From Atrina japonica (Eukaryota; Mollusca; Bivalvia; Pterioida; Pinnidae): a DNA stretch of 64,000 bases. The notes beneath the pieces are model-generated. The model had not been told where the DNA came from, made no database searches, and saw only the letters and a list, made by a program, of their open reading frames with translations. Shown one piece after another: positions 39,531 to 52,042 of the stretch. Position 1 is the first letter of the stretch. Each line of letters starts with the position of its first letter. The DNA lies in NCBI GenBank assembly GCA_030159075.1, contig BROG01000920.1:124001-188000 (forward strand), read 5' to 3'. The position numbers and the translations under genes were made by a program.

Positions 39531-40982
39531 ATACATTATACCTAAAGTTAGGCTAATATTTTTTCCGCGTTACCTCTTCTATGACAGGAACAAAACTTTC
39601 TTGTCCCTCGAGGGGTAGAATAAAGATTTACTGCTGAATTTTAAAAAGGTTTTGACAATCCAAAATTTCAAATTGAGGTGTGTGTGGTATGAAATAATGA
39701 GTCAAATTGTATGAGGAATTATGATTTGTGGTTTTTGCATTTAAAAGTCTAAAGCTGTGTTCAATCTCGAATTGTGAAAATTCTATAAAGTTTATTTTTA
39801 AAATTTCAACTTAAGACTTTGTTGAATATTCTCTTTCCGATTATTTACAACTGCATCTGACATCGATTGAATAAAATGCAAAATGGTGCATTTAATGTTA
39901 GGAACTTCATTATATGAATATTTTAAATTTCAAAAATAATTCAATTCAGCACAGAATAGTATATGAATACTTTATTCAGTTATCTGGCAGAACTATAGAA
40001 AAGTCCTAAAAACGTCATGAGGTATTCGCATGTATTAAAGTTTAACTTCGATAATTAGGGATAGCCAGAAAGAACTTGGAATCTTTCCTGTTGTTGATGT
40101 CACTAATCTAACATAAATACGCTTAGTGTGGAGAAATTCAGCCTTGGTCTACCTGAAGAATCATTGTTTCTCACCTGTTCAGGTAAAGATTAATTGATGT
40201 CTTATATATCAATTTTGTTTACAAATGGAAAATTTGTAACAACAGGATTAAGAATGTTACTACACAAAGAAAATAGTTTTGTCCAGCATGGGCATAATAG
40301 TGAGTAATGGAGTCGTGGATTCCTGTAATTACAAGCTGAACGTATCCGTACAAATCTTATGATATATGACGGAATTCCGAGACCATTTCCCAAATTTGAC
40401 GTTCACAAACACCGTATCTGTAATCTTATCCCAATTCAATTTCTGCCTTTACGAACTTAATACCTTTGATGACAAAATGATTTAAACACATGGAATTGAT
40501 AAACGTTTTTTCCGCCTTAATTACAAACTTCTGACTAGGTGTACAGGTACGTTTCATGTGTTACACACCCAAATTCAAACAAAAATGGAAATAAACTGTG
40601 ACGGACAAACTATACCTTGTGTTTTATGGCATCGTAAAGACATTTTTTCGTTCACATAAAATTTTGAAATAAATTTGACCAGGTTTTAATTTTATACACT
40701 GCCTTATCACGGTTCTTTATTTACAAGCAAAATCCTCCTTTAAAATGATACTGTTCGTAACGAACAATGCCAGACTAGGTTTACCTGCTGTATATTATTT
40801 TTGATGAAAAAACATTTAAGTAGCCAGAAATATGACTTTGAAATATTTGACTTGGTAATACGATGAGTCCATTGTGTGTCCGTATCACATTAATTCAGAT
40901 ATCATTAAGTGAACTTGAGCTGAAGAACTTCAGAGTCTTTGCATTGTTTGTTCAACTTTATTGTGCAGTAAAGAAATTGACT

Positions 40983-40983
<1 letters not shown>
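39531..40983. other. Noncoding stretch
   Basis: No gene or element recognised. The 63-codon minus frame at 40202-40393 has no family resemblance. Confidence 0.5.

Positions 40984-41033
<50 letters not shown>
40984..41033 (+). repeat. (GA)n microsatellite
   Basis: About 25 GA units without interruption. Confidence 0.95.
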
Positions 41034-41036
<3 letters not shown>

Positions 41037-41568
41037 TAGTACACTGTCATACAGGTGTGTTTTCGTAGCAAATCGACAACTGATGGTGACAGCTTTAGGA
41101 GAGAGTTAATATTGATTGACTGTCGAATATCAAACAAACAAAAACATGAAACAAACATTAACTATAGGCTATACTTGTTGGTTTACCGGACGGTGTTGTC
41201 AAAAGTGAAAACATGACATGACAGTGGCTGTGCATATTACACGTAGTTATATGTGTTTGAATTTTCAAAATTGTGCATCTTAATGCTTATTATAATAGTG
41301 GCATACATACTCAAAATGAAAAAGTCAATCATTTCTCATGTTGAATATATTCATCTGTTGGTTTTATGACGCCATCAGTAAAACTAAGGCTGGGTGTGCT
41401 AGGACCGACAACTCTGTATGCGAACTTGGTGAATGATTTTACTCAATAAAACTGTTAAACAGTGGTCAAGGTATCGATAGTACTCAGAAAACTCTACAAT
41501 ATCGAAGTGTCCTAACAGCTGATTAGGAGGTGCATATCACATTGTGATTTTAAGCTCAAAGGCCTATT

Positions 41569-41655
41569 GACACTATCAAAGTTTTCTTTGACTATTAAAC
41601 TTGGTCTAAGTTTTTGGAGCACTTTGATAGTGTCTGCAGTCAAGGAAAACTTTGT
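41569..41655. repeat. Overlapping inverted repeats
   Basis: GACACTATCAAAG (41570) pairs with CTTTGATAGTGTC (41624). CAAAGTTTTCTTTGACT pairs with AGTCAAGGAAAACTTTG further right. The two pairings share bases, so they are alternatives. Related words (TTTCTTTGACC, ACTTTAATAGTGTC) recur near 42034-42067. Confidence 0.55.
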
Positions 41656-42142
41656 GATGGAATAGAATCTCATCCTATTTTACTTGAAATTTGGATGAAC
41701 TTTGATGGGACTGGCGCGCAATCAGAGAGTAGTCTAGGAATGATGCAAGTTTGCGTACAGTAACTAATGCACATTGTAAACCACCGTAAAAGAAGGGAAG
41801 CGTAAAGCAAGTAAATGGACAAATGAAATGATACAAGATTTAATAGAACTGGTGGAGACCTGTGGGGCAATATGATAATTTAAAATCAAAAGAATATAGT
41901 TATTGAGATGGGAGAAAGGACGTAATGAACGAGAATTGTGATACAAAGGAGGCATAATTGAAAAAGCAAAGTAGCCATCCTGTGAGAAGGGGGCCAATCT
42001 CGCCTTTGTAAAAATGCGTTCCCATCTTTTCTTTGACCAATGTTCAACAAAAACTTTAATAGTGTCAACAGGGTCTAACATAGATTTAGACATTATATAT
42101 ATATATATGTACAACTTGTGCCATGTGAACAAATGGCGTTTA

Positions 42143-42213
42143 GATTTTTGTTTTGTTTTTGTTTTTTTGTTTTTTGTTTTGTTTTGTTTTGTTTTGTCTT
42201 TGGGTTTTTTTTT
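42143..42213 (+). repeat. T-rich (GTTTT)n tract
   Basis: TTTTGTTTTGTTTTTGTTTT and similar, giving Phe-rich frames. It may be the reverse complement of a retroelement A-rich tail. Confidence 0.8.
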
Positions 42214-42292
42214 TGTATAAATGCAAAACCTAGTGCTCGGACAGGTGCTCAAAGTAGAAATTTATATAACTCTCAGCTGAATCATAAAAACT

Positions 42293-42356
42293 CTATCATG
42301 CTTTCATTCACATTTTGGTAAAACCCCTGGTAAATCAAAAAGTGAGAACATGATAG
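42293..42356 (+). repeat. Short foldback element, arm type 1
   Basis: CTATCATGCTTTCATTCACA, then TTTTGGTAAAACCCCTGG, then the returning arm AAATCAAAAAGTGAGAAC and ATGATAG. The two arms pair around a CCCCTGG centre. The same element recurs near 47.0 kb (inverted), 57.36 kb (right half) and 62.2 kb. Confidence 0.65.
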
Positions 42357-45300
42357 AACTGAAACAAGTCGCAATGGTGTGAAATTATTTTGATAAACCA
42401 CTGCGCTATCCCCCATCCTTGCATTACACCCAGTAAATAGTCACAGTAGAACATATTGCGTTCATTTACTGAATCTCATTCTATTTTATCCGCCCAACAA
42501 ATAGGCAACATGCAAACATTTTGTCTTTTAAAGGATAAGATCTCACTTGATAATATATGGCATAATGAGATCTGGGACACCCGCCTTATCTACTATTTAT
42601 GGAAAATAATATACACCTAAACGATAAGGAAGTATTGTTCAAAACAAAACTTGATAAATAATGTTTGCTATTTATGTATTAAATTTTCGTAAATTGCGTG
42701 TCATGATGAATTTCTTTAAAATGATACAAAATATTATTTTGTCTTTTAATACCTAGGGTAGATGCACCCATTTAGGGTTATAAATAGATTAAAACTTAGT
42801 TTATAAGAAGATTAACATTTGATTCCTTTGTTTGTATCATGAGTTTGGTAGATAAGTTTCTTCGGCTCAGAAGTATTAATAACAATAAATACACATATTT
42901 TTTCACGTTCGTGACGAAGTTTAACTATATCAAAGTATAGCAGATAACCTTTAATGTGTCTTTGAATTGAATTTAAATGAAACTACCACAGACCCGTGTA
43001 ACATATCTTTCGTATAAAACATTAAGTATCCAGAAATATCGTTTAGTCTAGCAGTTATCTTAAACGATCGGCGTCGCTATAAAAACCTGATATGGATGGA
43101 TTCGAGAAATAATACCCATTTTGTATAATGATAATAGAAGTATGTGTAGTCTACCCGAAACATACAACGGGGTATATGACCCGTGAGCACCAGGCTGTAG
43201 TTGATTTAATTACATGTATACGTCTATAATTGTTCGCTTGAATGCAAACGTTCCCGCGCAGTGACACATAAAATATTCCCGTCGCTCTATCGTTCTACAG
43301 CTAGCAAAACAGGGTCGGTTCTCATTTAAATTCAATTTTGTCTCTACCCTGGCTACACATGAAGTTGACACCACTGTGAGGATCTTGTGACACCTAGCAG
43401 CCATTTCATATTATTATTTGTGGATAGACAAGCTGACTCATTTTATTATCTTTTGTAGGGTTAGAAGGAAGGATATTTTGTGTGTGTAGTTTGCTGGGAT
43501 CCCTGGATTCTGCGACACTTACAGGTATGATAGTGTTATTAATTAGTTAGATATATGTACATATGTCAACATACTTCAAAACCTTAGGTGACAAGTTTAG
43601 GACCGAAAGTTCAAAATTGTTCTGTTAAACGGGAATACATATTAAAATGTAGTACGATTTTCTAGTTGCCAACCTCAAGAATAAATTAATCGCTCGAACA
43701 CACTTGTATTGCTAAAGTAAAATTTCATTTTTCATTTCAGTTCAGGCTAGTTTTTAAACAGTTTTATTAGATTAACTAGACATGTAAATTAAATTTGAAA
43801 CTAATTTTTACAAATTTCACAATCAGCCTAATTTTATGACTTTAATTTATATGCTAATGTCTGCGAGTAGTGACATTATTTGTACATCCGATCGTCACAA
43901 TGCTAGACAAGACGGAATCAACACAATTTTTTCTCCCAAGCGTTTTATTGATTTTATACTTTCTGTATCTTAACTTAATTCCGGAATTTTACAAACGAAT
44001 AAATTTCAGAAAACCAAACTGACATTTATGAACTATTTCAGAAGGAAACGAATCTTAAATAATGCATAAAATGTTTAAACTCGGTTCAAATTGTCGCCGC
44101 AAAAACGCACACATTTGATTCCATGTCCATTTTCTGAATGGATATTCATTCATAAAGATGTAGATATAATTATGTCAAAATGATAATCTAATATAAAACT
44201 TATTTTTGTAAAATTTCAAACTGATTATCGATCATGCTTTAAACTGTCACATTCCCCGTCTCCATGTACAAACCATTTTATGACAATTGAAATATTTTCT
44301 GTTAAAAAGGTTGAAACATGACTGTTTAATCAACATTCCACAAGAATGTTTAAAGTTTAGAAAAATGTATGATTCACGCCATCGTTTTTAAGTGCATACA
44401 TTCGATAATATATATATATTTATATAACTCTGTACTCTTTTCACCCATAAAACTATTATATATTCCGTTGTTTTGTCGTGTTTGAATTTTTGCATTTACT
44501 TGTCATCAAGGACAATTTAAAATAAAAAAAAATTCAAAACCACCGTATCTGTTGTCATAGTAACTTTGCAATCAGATGAAACTTTCAATCCATGAATACA
44601 TTGTTAGGACAGAATGCTCATGACTTATGATGATTTTCACCTAAGTAAATTCTCATCATTTAGGTTAGTTTCTGTGTACACTCCGCCTAACCTTTTTCCC
44701 ATGAGAAACAATGGATACCTTCAAATAATTATTATTTGCCTGAGTAGGTTTTAAAACCGTAATTAAATGAAAACAGTCAGCCACTTTTTCACGTGCCTTG
44801 GTGGTGTACTCTGTAAGTGTATTATCAGATTGCTATCTGATCTGTGTTTAACCGTTATATCAAAGAATTGGCAACAATTTGGTATTGTAAGGTCCGAATT
44901 TGCTTCGCCCCATTGGTCTGCTAACCGAGATTACCAGATAAAATGCTGCGTAATAACAAAATAATTCCGTAGATTCAACAGGAATTTGTAAAACACGTTT
45001 TAACATTTAAGAAAAACAACGAACACCTGGTTAACAGATTTTTTTGTAGTTTTGAAATAATGTTTCAAATAATCAAGTTTCTCAAATTATGTATTTAATT
45101 CTCAAAATATGAGAAATATAATTACATATTGCTTTTAAATAAAAATAGTGTTAAAGAAGAATATCTAATGGAATATCACTTCTTTGTCTATGTAGACTGA
45201 TTAATGTTTTGAAAATAAAGAGAACCTTCACATGACAAACTGCAGTTGTTTAGAAATATGACAGCCAGGAATGACAGAGAAAGTAAATATCACAACAATG

Positions 45301-45683
45301 AAATTAAAATAAAAATGAAATCAACCTATATATAAATTATAATTATTTCACAAATAAATTCAATTATAATTAATAAAATAGTTATTTGCTAAAAATTGAA
45401 AAAATGAAAGTTAACAAATAGCAATATGATAAAAATATTCTTCTTATTATTATTCATATGCTAGTTGGCATTGTATTAATTTAGTGTTCTTCTTAGGTGC
45501 TAACTTATTTCCTGTAATACATTACTTTTTAGTCTGGATAAACTATCAAAATGTTTTGCATTTCCTAAAATTATTTTGATGTCCATGTCTATTGTTTTCC
45601 AACAAATTGGGGAGCACAATACTGTGGCACCAACCAAGAAATTAAATAATGAGAATGAGAACATTTCAGGTGAAATTGAATTA
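42357..45683. other. Noncoding stretch with one less AT-rich block
   Basis: 43200-43400 is locally more GC-rich and open on the minus strand (64 codons from MAARCHK...), just left of the possible exon at 43459. No family is recognised. Confidence 0.45.
43459..43524 (+). other. Possible small exon (66 bp)
   Basis: It is preceded by TTTTATTATCTTTTGTAG (acceptor with pyrimidine tract) and followed by ACAG|GTATGA (good donor). In one frame all 66 bases are open (…GRIFCVCSLLGSLDS…) with no domain I know. No partner exon could be joined to it, so it may be chance. Confidence 0.15.
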
Positions 45684-45845
<162 letters not shown>

Positions 45846-45914
45846 AAAGATAGACTACAAGAATCATTGTTATTATACCATAATGCATAAACCAATAATA
45901 ACTAAATGCTTGTA

Positions 45915-45957
45915 CTGATGATGATGATGATGACGATGATTATGATGATGATGATGC
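45915..45957 (+). repeat. (GAT)n trinucleotide tract
   Basis: GATGATGATGATGATGACGA and onward. Confidence 0.85.
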
Positions 45958-46984
45958 CAGGTGTAATTTTAATTATAATAATTTTCTGTGATTGAACACG
46001 TGGAAATGAAGACGATTATAAAAATGCACATTCAAACAAGTCTACATCAGATTGCAGTTTCTAGCCCTCGGAATACCCACATTCACGGACCGTAGCAGTT
46101 GATCCTATTGTTGATATATTAAACTTTATGGACTTAATAGCTTCAACATAAAACTTGTTACGGCTATTTAAAAATCCGAGTTTCCCCATCTCTTCAATTA
46201 ATGGCCATACAATGCTTCCTGTACGCGTTGACCTGCATCCCAGTGTCCAAGTGGTCAGCACGAAATCATTCTTTAGACAGGTTTATCAAATGGTCATTAT
46301 TAGCCATTGTATCAATGTCTCTTCAAAGGTTCACAATTTCCATTCGCCATGTTGGTCACCTTCAGCTAGACAAAAGGTCACGATAATTGATACCCGGATG
46401 AATTCTGCTATTGTGTATTTAATTTAAAACGCACGTTAACAAACAGACCTATAGATAAACCATTATTATAGGGATAAATGATACGGTTTATACATGACAT
46501 TGAAAAGACGATCCGCTGGGAACATCCAACGATATTGTTACATTTCGACAAAATGTAGAATGACATTTAGTGCGATAAGATGTCGGAGTGACAAACTTAT
46601 TCTTGACAAAATTCGATATGAAACAAGGGAAAATACAACTCCATCGGCTTAAAATGTCACAGGGTATTTGCGCAGCTGCCGCATCTAAATCAAGCGATGC
46701 TGAAATAGGTACATTTTTATCATGAGATCTACGTATTATACAATTTGTAGATGCGTGTCGATTGTCAACTTGAACAGCTGCTTGTTATGTATTTCTAGAA
46801 GAATGTAGATATCTACACCTGAATGGTGTAGAAAATAGATGTGCATACATGTATATCTGAAAGTTATAGTAATGTGTTTATAGTAGAACTTAACAGATAT
46901 GATAGCAGTTGAAATATAGTTTATGTACAATGTGTTTGTAGAAATGTATAGATCTACATGTGTCTAAAATATTTGTATAGCAAT
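45958..46984. other. Noncoding stretch with a short less AT-rich block
   Basis: 46050-46430 has overlapping frames on both strands (66 codons minus; 90 and 61 plus). The minus peptide (...WPLIEEMGKLGFL...) looks more protein-like than its neighbours but no domain could be named. It could be a decayed mobile-element piece. Confidence 0.4.
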
Positions 46985-47036
46985 ATATCATGTTCTCACT
47001 TTTTGATTTATCAGGTGTTTTACCAAAAGTGAGAAT
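46985..47036 (-). repeat. Short foldback element, arm type 1 (inverted copy)
   Basis: Read on the minus strand it gives TCTCACTTTTGGTAAAACAC, CTGATAAATCAAAAAGTGAG, AACATGATAT, nearly identical to the 42.3-kb copy. It sits directly beside a type 2 foldback (47053-47134), so the two kinds are adjacent here. Confidence 0.65.
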
Positions 47037-47052
47037 TTGTTTAATTGACTGG

Positions 47053-47134
47053 TTGGGTGTAAATACAATATTTACAAAAATTTGGTATTTACACCCATCC
47101 AATAAATTCAAAATTTACAACATGTCAACATGAT
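47053..47134. repeat. Foldback element, arm type 2
   Basis: GGGTGTAAATACAATATTTA and GGTATTTACACCC form one short stem. The right part (CACCCATCCAATAAATTC, AAAATTTACAACATGTCAAC) matches the centre and right arm of units in the 50.44-50.74 kb cluster. Two overlapping pairings are possible. Confidence 0.55.
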
Positions 47135-48021
47135 AAATATATATCATAACAATACAGCTGTACTACTGTTTGGTATGCTTGGGCTTACTGTAAAACTGAA
47201 AACTTAAGTATATCTAGAATTACAAATGAATCAATAGGTGAATGAAATAAAAAACGCTTCTTTATATTTTAAAAATAAACATTGATAAATAAGTAAATCT
47301 ATACAGTAATTCAATTATATTTCTTCCTGTTCAGTGATTTTACAAATTTATGTGACTCAACCAGTTTCAGTCATACTGAACCATATGACAAAATATCTGA
47401 AATTGATGAAACCTAAAAAGTTCAGTTAACTTTTTATTTATAGATAGTTATAATGATTCATAATATATATTTTTTGTGATTCGTTTGTATTGAAGATAAG
47501 TTTTTGGCAATAATGAATCGAAGTGTGTGAGTCATCAAATGCACCCTCGGACTATTATTACTTTTTATATCTCTCTAATGACAGTTCCTTGCGGTCAAAA
47601 AAATAAAAAAACAACTCTCAGGGGTAGAAAACACCCTCACATCCTAACATGTTATGTGTACATGTTACATGTTTACTCATTTGGATGGGATGAAATCAAG
47701 CACACGGGGAATGTGGCACAAATTATACGTTATATATCCCATAAATCAGTTCGAAAACATATTAAAATGTAGTTCTTTTATGTGTTCAGCAATGCTATCA
47801 TAAAATAATTTGCATGTTAACAATTTACTGAACCATTGAACTTCTTCACTTGCACTCTTTATAGCAAATAGTTGGTGTTATTATACGGTGTATTACTTTA
47901 ACCTTCTATTATGATATACAGCACTTTTGTTATAAAACAAAGTACCGTGAAGTCAGGTAATGTTTAAAGATATGTATATGAAGTTGAGTAAGTTTAGTTA
48001 AGAAAAGGTAGCTTGTAAATC

Positions 48022-48023
<2 letters not shown>

Positions 48024-48064
<41 letters not shown>
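48024..48064 (+). repeat. (AG)n microsatellite
   Basis: About 20 AG units. Confidence 0.95.
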
Positions 48065-48066
<2 letters not shown>

Positions 48067-48522
48067 AGTAGTTTGGTTACCACAATGTATTACATTAATG
48101 TGGCGCACGAGCGCCTATGGTCTAGCGGGGGTTCCTCGTCTTCAAAGCACTTATATCTCGATGATAAAAAGGGACAGTTTACTGTTGTTGTTGTTTTTTT
48201 TATTTTTAACTGAAATTCCAACTTTAAAATTGAAAATGAGAATTCAAATTAAATTGACTCCATCACCCTTAATAAATCTTTGAACTTGACATTATTATTG
48301 ATCTACAGTGAAACCTATTCTTCCAGTGGTGGATGAGTTTACATTTTATATAAGATAATTATAGATATCCATTATATGTATTGTGACGTATCGCTCGTTC
48401 AAGGTGCACTTTCACCATACTGTATACGTAGAAAGTTGCGATCCCTTTTAATTTGTGGAGTTTTCGCCCTTGGAGGAGAGAACCATTTTTTCAGATAAAA
48501 GCAAGATTTTCATGCTAAATAG

Positions 48523-48534
<12 letters not shown>

Positions 48535-48590
<56 letters not shown>
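48535..48590 (+). repeat. (AT)n microsatellite
   Basis: About 28 AT units. Confidence 0.95.
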
Positions 48591-48593
<3 letters not shown>

Positions 48594-48723
48594 GTCATCC
48601 ATGACACTTGATATGATTTAGGGCGATTAAAAGGCGATGTGAATATGTTTTCTGTCTTAAAATGGAGAAAATAACCCGAGGTGAAAATGTGCTGATATAC
48701 AACATTCATAAAAATTGTATTTC

Positions 48724-48831
48724 TTACTTTTTATATCATAAAATTTGTCCATTATTGAATTGAAAAATAGTCTTTATTTACTTTTTATATCATAAAATTT
48801 GTCCATTATTGAATTGAAAAGTAGTCTTTAT
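48724..48831 (+). repeat. Recent 54-bp tandem duplication
   Basis: TTACTTTTTATATCATAAAA, TTTGTCCATTATTGAATTGA, AAA(A/G)TAGTCTTTA occurs twice back to back with one substitution. Confidence 0.9.
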
Positions 48832-48890
48832 ATTGGCTTAAAAATTGTATATCTATTAAGACACGCGGCATACGAAAGGGGTTTTCATAT

Positions 48891-49001
48891 CAGGACCCGG
48901 TTGCACAACACATTGTTAAATTTATCCTACAGTTAGCCCATTGGTTTAACATTCGCTAACTTCACGTTGAATTTAACAACCTATTGTGCAAAGTGGTCCT
49001 G
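48891..49001. mobile_element. 111-bp palindromic MITE (CAGGACC...GGTCCTG)
   Basis: CAGGACCCGGTTGCACAACA at the left pairs with TTGTGCAAAGTGGTCCTG at the right. The pairing continues inward (CATTGTTAAATTTA / TGAATTTAACAACCT and AGTTAGCC / CGCTAACTTC), so nearly the whole element is one imperfect hairpin. I recognise the GACCCGGTTGCACAA word as typical of a hairpin MITE common in marine invertebrates. Confidence 0.75.
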
Positions 49002-49065
49002 AATGCTAAATGGATACAAAGCAAAATTACACGTTTCGCGCAGGAAATATTTAAGACGTTTCGCA

Positions 49066-49096
49066 TCGAGAGAGAAAGAGAGAGAGAGAGAGAGAG
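49066..49096 (+). repeat. (GA)n microsatellite
   Basis: GAGAGAGAAAGAGAGAGAGA, short and slightly interrupted. Confidence 0.9.
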
Positions 49097-49857
49097 CTTC
49101 ATTAAGGATATACACGTATAACCAACAGGAGCAAAGTAGCATGGCTCTGTACGGTCTGTAGTGGCAAATAGTTTGCGTGAAGTAAAAGTTTCTGTAAAAT
49201 GGAGAATTTTTGAGTACAATATATACAGACTTTTGACGCGTATCAGTAATAGTGCTTTTTCATAACATGCAATTAATGATAATTTGATATCGTAGACATC
49301 CCCAAACATGTTAGCGTGTTTTACCACTAAACTATCGCACAGAGTATTATATTAACCAGTACATACCATGGAATTCAGAATAGGTCATAGGACAGATCGG
49401 GGTATCCCTTTGTCAGTGAAATTAAACCACGCTTTAATACACATCTAATCTAGAATTAATTCAGATAACACATTCTTTCTCTTGTAACAAAACCATGTGA
49501 GTGAAGGACCAGGCCAAATGTCTCATACACTGTGTAAGACGGACAAAAGAAATAGGATATCTCCTTACTGAATAGAGGCAGGATTGAGGTTTTATTTTGT
49601 TGCTTGGAAACTTGTTGCATTTTTATTTGAGATTGTTTATGCAGGATAAAATGACAAGAATATCTTAGCTGCATTTACTTGCTTTCCGTGATAGTTGTTA
49701 TTTTTCGTGACGCTCTCTAGTTTTGTTTTTGAGTCAAGTCATGTGGTTTGAAACATAAACCGCTCCGTTGAGATTGTTCGTGTCAGATCTATGTGTGTTC
49801 TGTGGTCAGGTTTCTTAAATATTAAATGCTGAATCGAAATCCCAACAGCAGATACTG

Positions 49858-50325
49858 TAACTACTACTACTCCTGCTGCTGCTACAACCACCACCACAAC
49901 AACTAAATACTATTCCTACTTGTACTACGTGACCAACACCACCACTTGTACTATTACTTCTACCATTGTCACTACTGCTCTTGCTACAACTACTACTATT
50001 ACTACGACTACCACTACTACAACTACTACTATTACCACTATTACTACGACTACCACTACTACTACTATTGCTACTACTACATTTTAGCTCCTTCTATAAC
50101 AACTTTATTTGTAGAACTACTATTACTTCTACTACTACAACTACTACTGATAGTACTACTATTTCTACTACTACTACTACAACGACTACTACTACTACTA
50201 CTACTACAACTACTACTACTACTACTACAACAACTACTACTACTACTACTACTACTACTACAACAGCTGCTGCTGCTGCTACTGCTGCTGCTGCTGCTAC
50301 TGCTGCTATTACTACTACTACTTTT
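49858..50325 (+). repeat. ~470-bp (ACT)n/(CTG)n trinucleotide region
   Basis: A long, imperfect ACT/ACA/ACG triplet tract with CTG runs at 49873-49882 and 50263-50308. In each frame it gives homopolymer-like Leu, Thr or, on the minus strand, Ser runs. The absence of any flanking nonrepetitive frame argues against a gene. Confidence 0.9.
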
Positions 50326-50440
50326 GAGAGTCATAATAAGCATTCATCTCTCTTTAGATGACGGGTATTATATTTTGAGTGGTCTTATGGTTTGTAAAAG
50401 GAAATAAATAATAATAATCACAATCATTGTACAAAAAGAG

Positions 50441-50742
50441 TGTCATGTTGTACATACAGAATTTACAACACAACAACAGTTGTCATGTTGTAAATTTTAT
50501 ATTTACACTCACCAGGTAAATTACAACAGTTGTCATGTTGTAAATTTTGTAATTACATCCACCGGTAAATAACAATTGTCATTTGCTAACTTTTGAATTT
50601 AAAATTTAAAAGTAAGTAGCAAATGACACAACGGTTGTCATGTTGTAAATTTAGTATTTACACTCACGCGATAAATTACAACTGTTGTCATGTTGTAAAT
50701 TTTGCCGTTACATTCACCCGGTAAATTCAAAATTTACGACAC
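50441..50742. repeat. Cluster of foldback units (type 2 arms), ~70-100 bp spacing
   Basis: About four units each read (T)GTCATGTTGTAAATTTT, a short AT spacer, TTACACTCACC(A/G)GGTAAAT, TTACAAC(A/T)GTTGTCA. Each can fold on itself, pairing GTTGTAAATTT with AAATTACAAC around a CACC(N)GGTAAAT centre. Between units two and three lies a separate perfect-ended palindrome (50578-50628). Units differ by point changes and small gaps. Confidence 0.65.
50578..50628. repeat. 51-bp palindrome inside the foldback cluster
   Basis: TGTCATTTGCTAACTTTTGA on the left pairs with TAAGTAGCAAATGACA on the right, with an AATTTAAAATTT core. The arms match except for a small asymmetry (GCTAAC against GTAAGTAGC). It uses different arm sequence from the neighbouring units but occupies a unit position. 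Confidence 0.65.
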
Positions 50743-52003
50743 GAAAAATGATTTATGATTAATTTTTCGGATTTCTGGTCTCTGAGTATTTTATCAAATA
50801 TGACAATTTATCTATTCAGAAAATAGAAATAGCTGGAGTAATGGAATTAGACATAAGTCGTAACAACTTATTGAAGTTTTCCAACATACTGAAATGCGTG
50901 CTACAACAATGATACGACATCAACACCGAAATATACAATTATAAATAAAGTAGATATGTAACCTATGTGTAGGTGGTCAGATATATAATATTTCAAATCA
51001 AAGAAAATTATTTAAATTCTGAAATTCATTCAAACTGGAATTCTTGGTTTCATGATTTCATTATTTTCTCCATTTTTATTGACACCTCCAACACGATCGC
51101 TCTCCAGCGTTCTTAATGAACTTAATTTATCCTACTTTTTGGGGAGGGCAAAGAATCTGTAAAGAATTTCATTTAAAAAACGAAGACAATAAAACAATTA
51201 CGTGAATGAAGGTACGAGTAAACAGAGAGAAAACGACTGTTATACAAATGAAAAACGAACTCATTTTCTTCTAACTAATTTAAAATATTAAACAAACGCG
51301 GTGACATGCTGGCAGATTGTAGAAATAACTAAGGATGTATTTTAGTTATAAAGAGTGTGTGTTGGTGCTCGATATATTTGATATATTGACATAAGTTGCG
51401 ACTACAATGACATTGTCTGTTGACATAGCTTGTTTGTGACGGCACTTGATTGCGGCAGATTCTAAAGACAGAATGCGTATTTTGTCCTCTTATCAGCGAA
51501 ATGTCAATTAGCTAAGGTCTGGATACAAGAGACGAGCAGATATTACATGTAAATAAATTATCACCTTGTACAATCACGTGTTGACTAATCATATTGGTAT
51601 ACCTTATATCTAAATTTTACCTGATGATACTTACCTGTCACTTTTTGTTACACCTGCATTATTTATCATATAGACACGAATTACACGAGCTCAATTTTCT
51701 ATTATGTAAAATTATTGGCATAGTTTGACTCGATTCTCATTTGTTCACGTCTCCTCCCAAACCGAAATACAAATCAGAACATATGTTTGATCTAATTTAC
51801 CGACGGTAGACGATATTTTGAAGAAGTTAATAACATGAAATAAATACATTGTATATGTACAGTTCTGGTCGTGATCTACCCACTGTTTTATATAATTGTA
51901 ATCCGAGTTCAGCTGTTAGATAATGCAATATCAAGCGTACATCTAAAATCTATCTTTTACTTAAGTCACAAGTAAATGAATGAATGAATGAATAAACAAA
52001 TAA

Positions 52004-52042
<39 letters not shown>

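Noticed and set aside
39049..39531. Minus-strand 160-codon gene (Thr/His/Pro-rich, then Ile/Tyr repeats)
   Set aside because: It crosses the G/T-rich tract and the (AT)n palindrome; composition is explained by low complexity.
41764..42252. Minus-strand 162-codon gene
   Set aside because: Its Lys/Thr-rich start is the reverse of a (GTTTT)n tract; the remainder has no family resemblance.
49946..50407. Poly-Leu/Tyr, poly-Thr and poly-Ser proteins
   Set aside because: Triplet low-complexity DNA read in three frames; no nonrepetitive domain.
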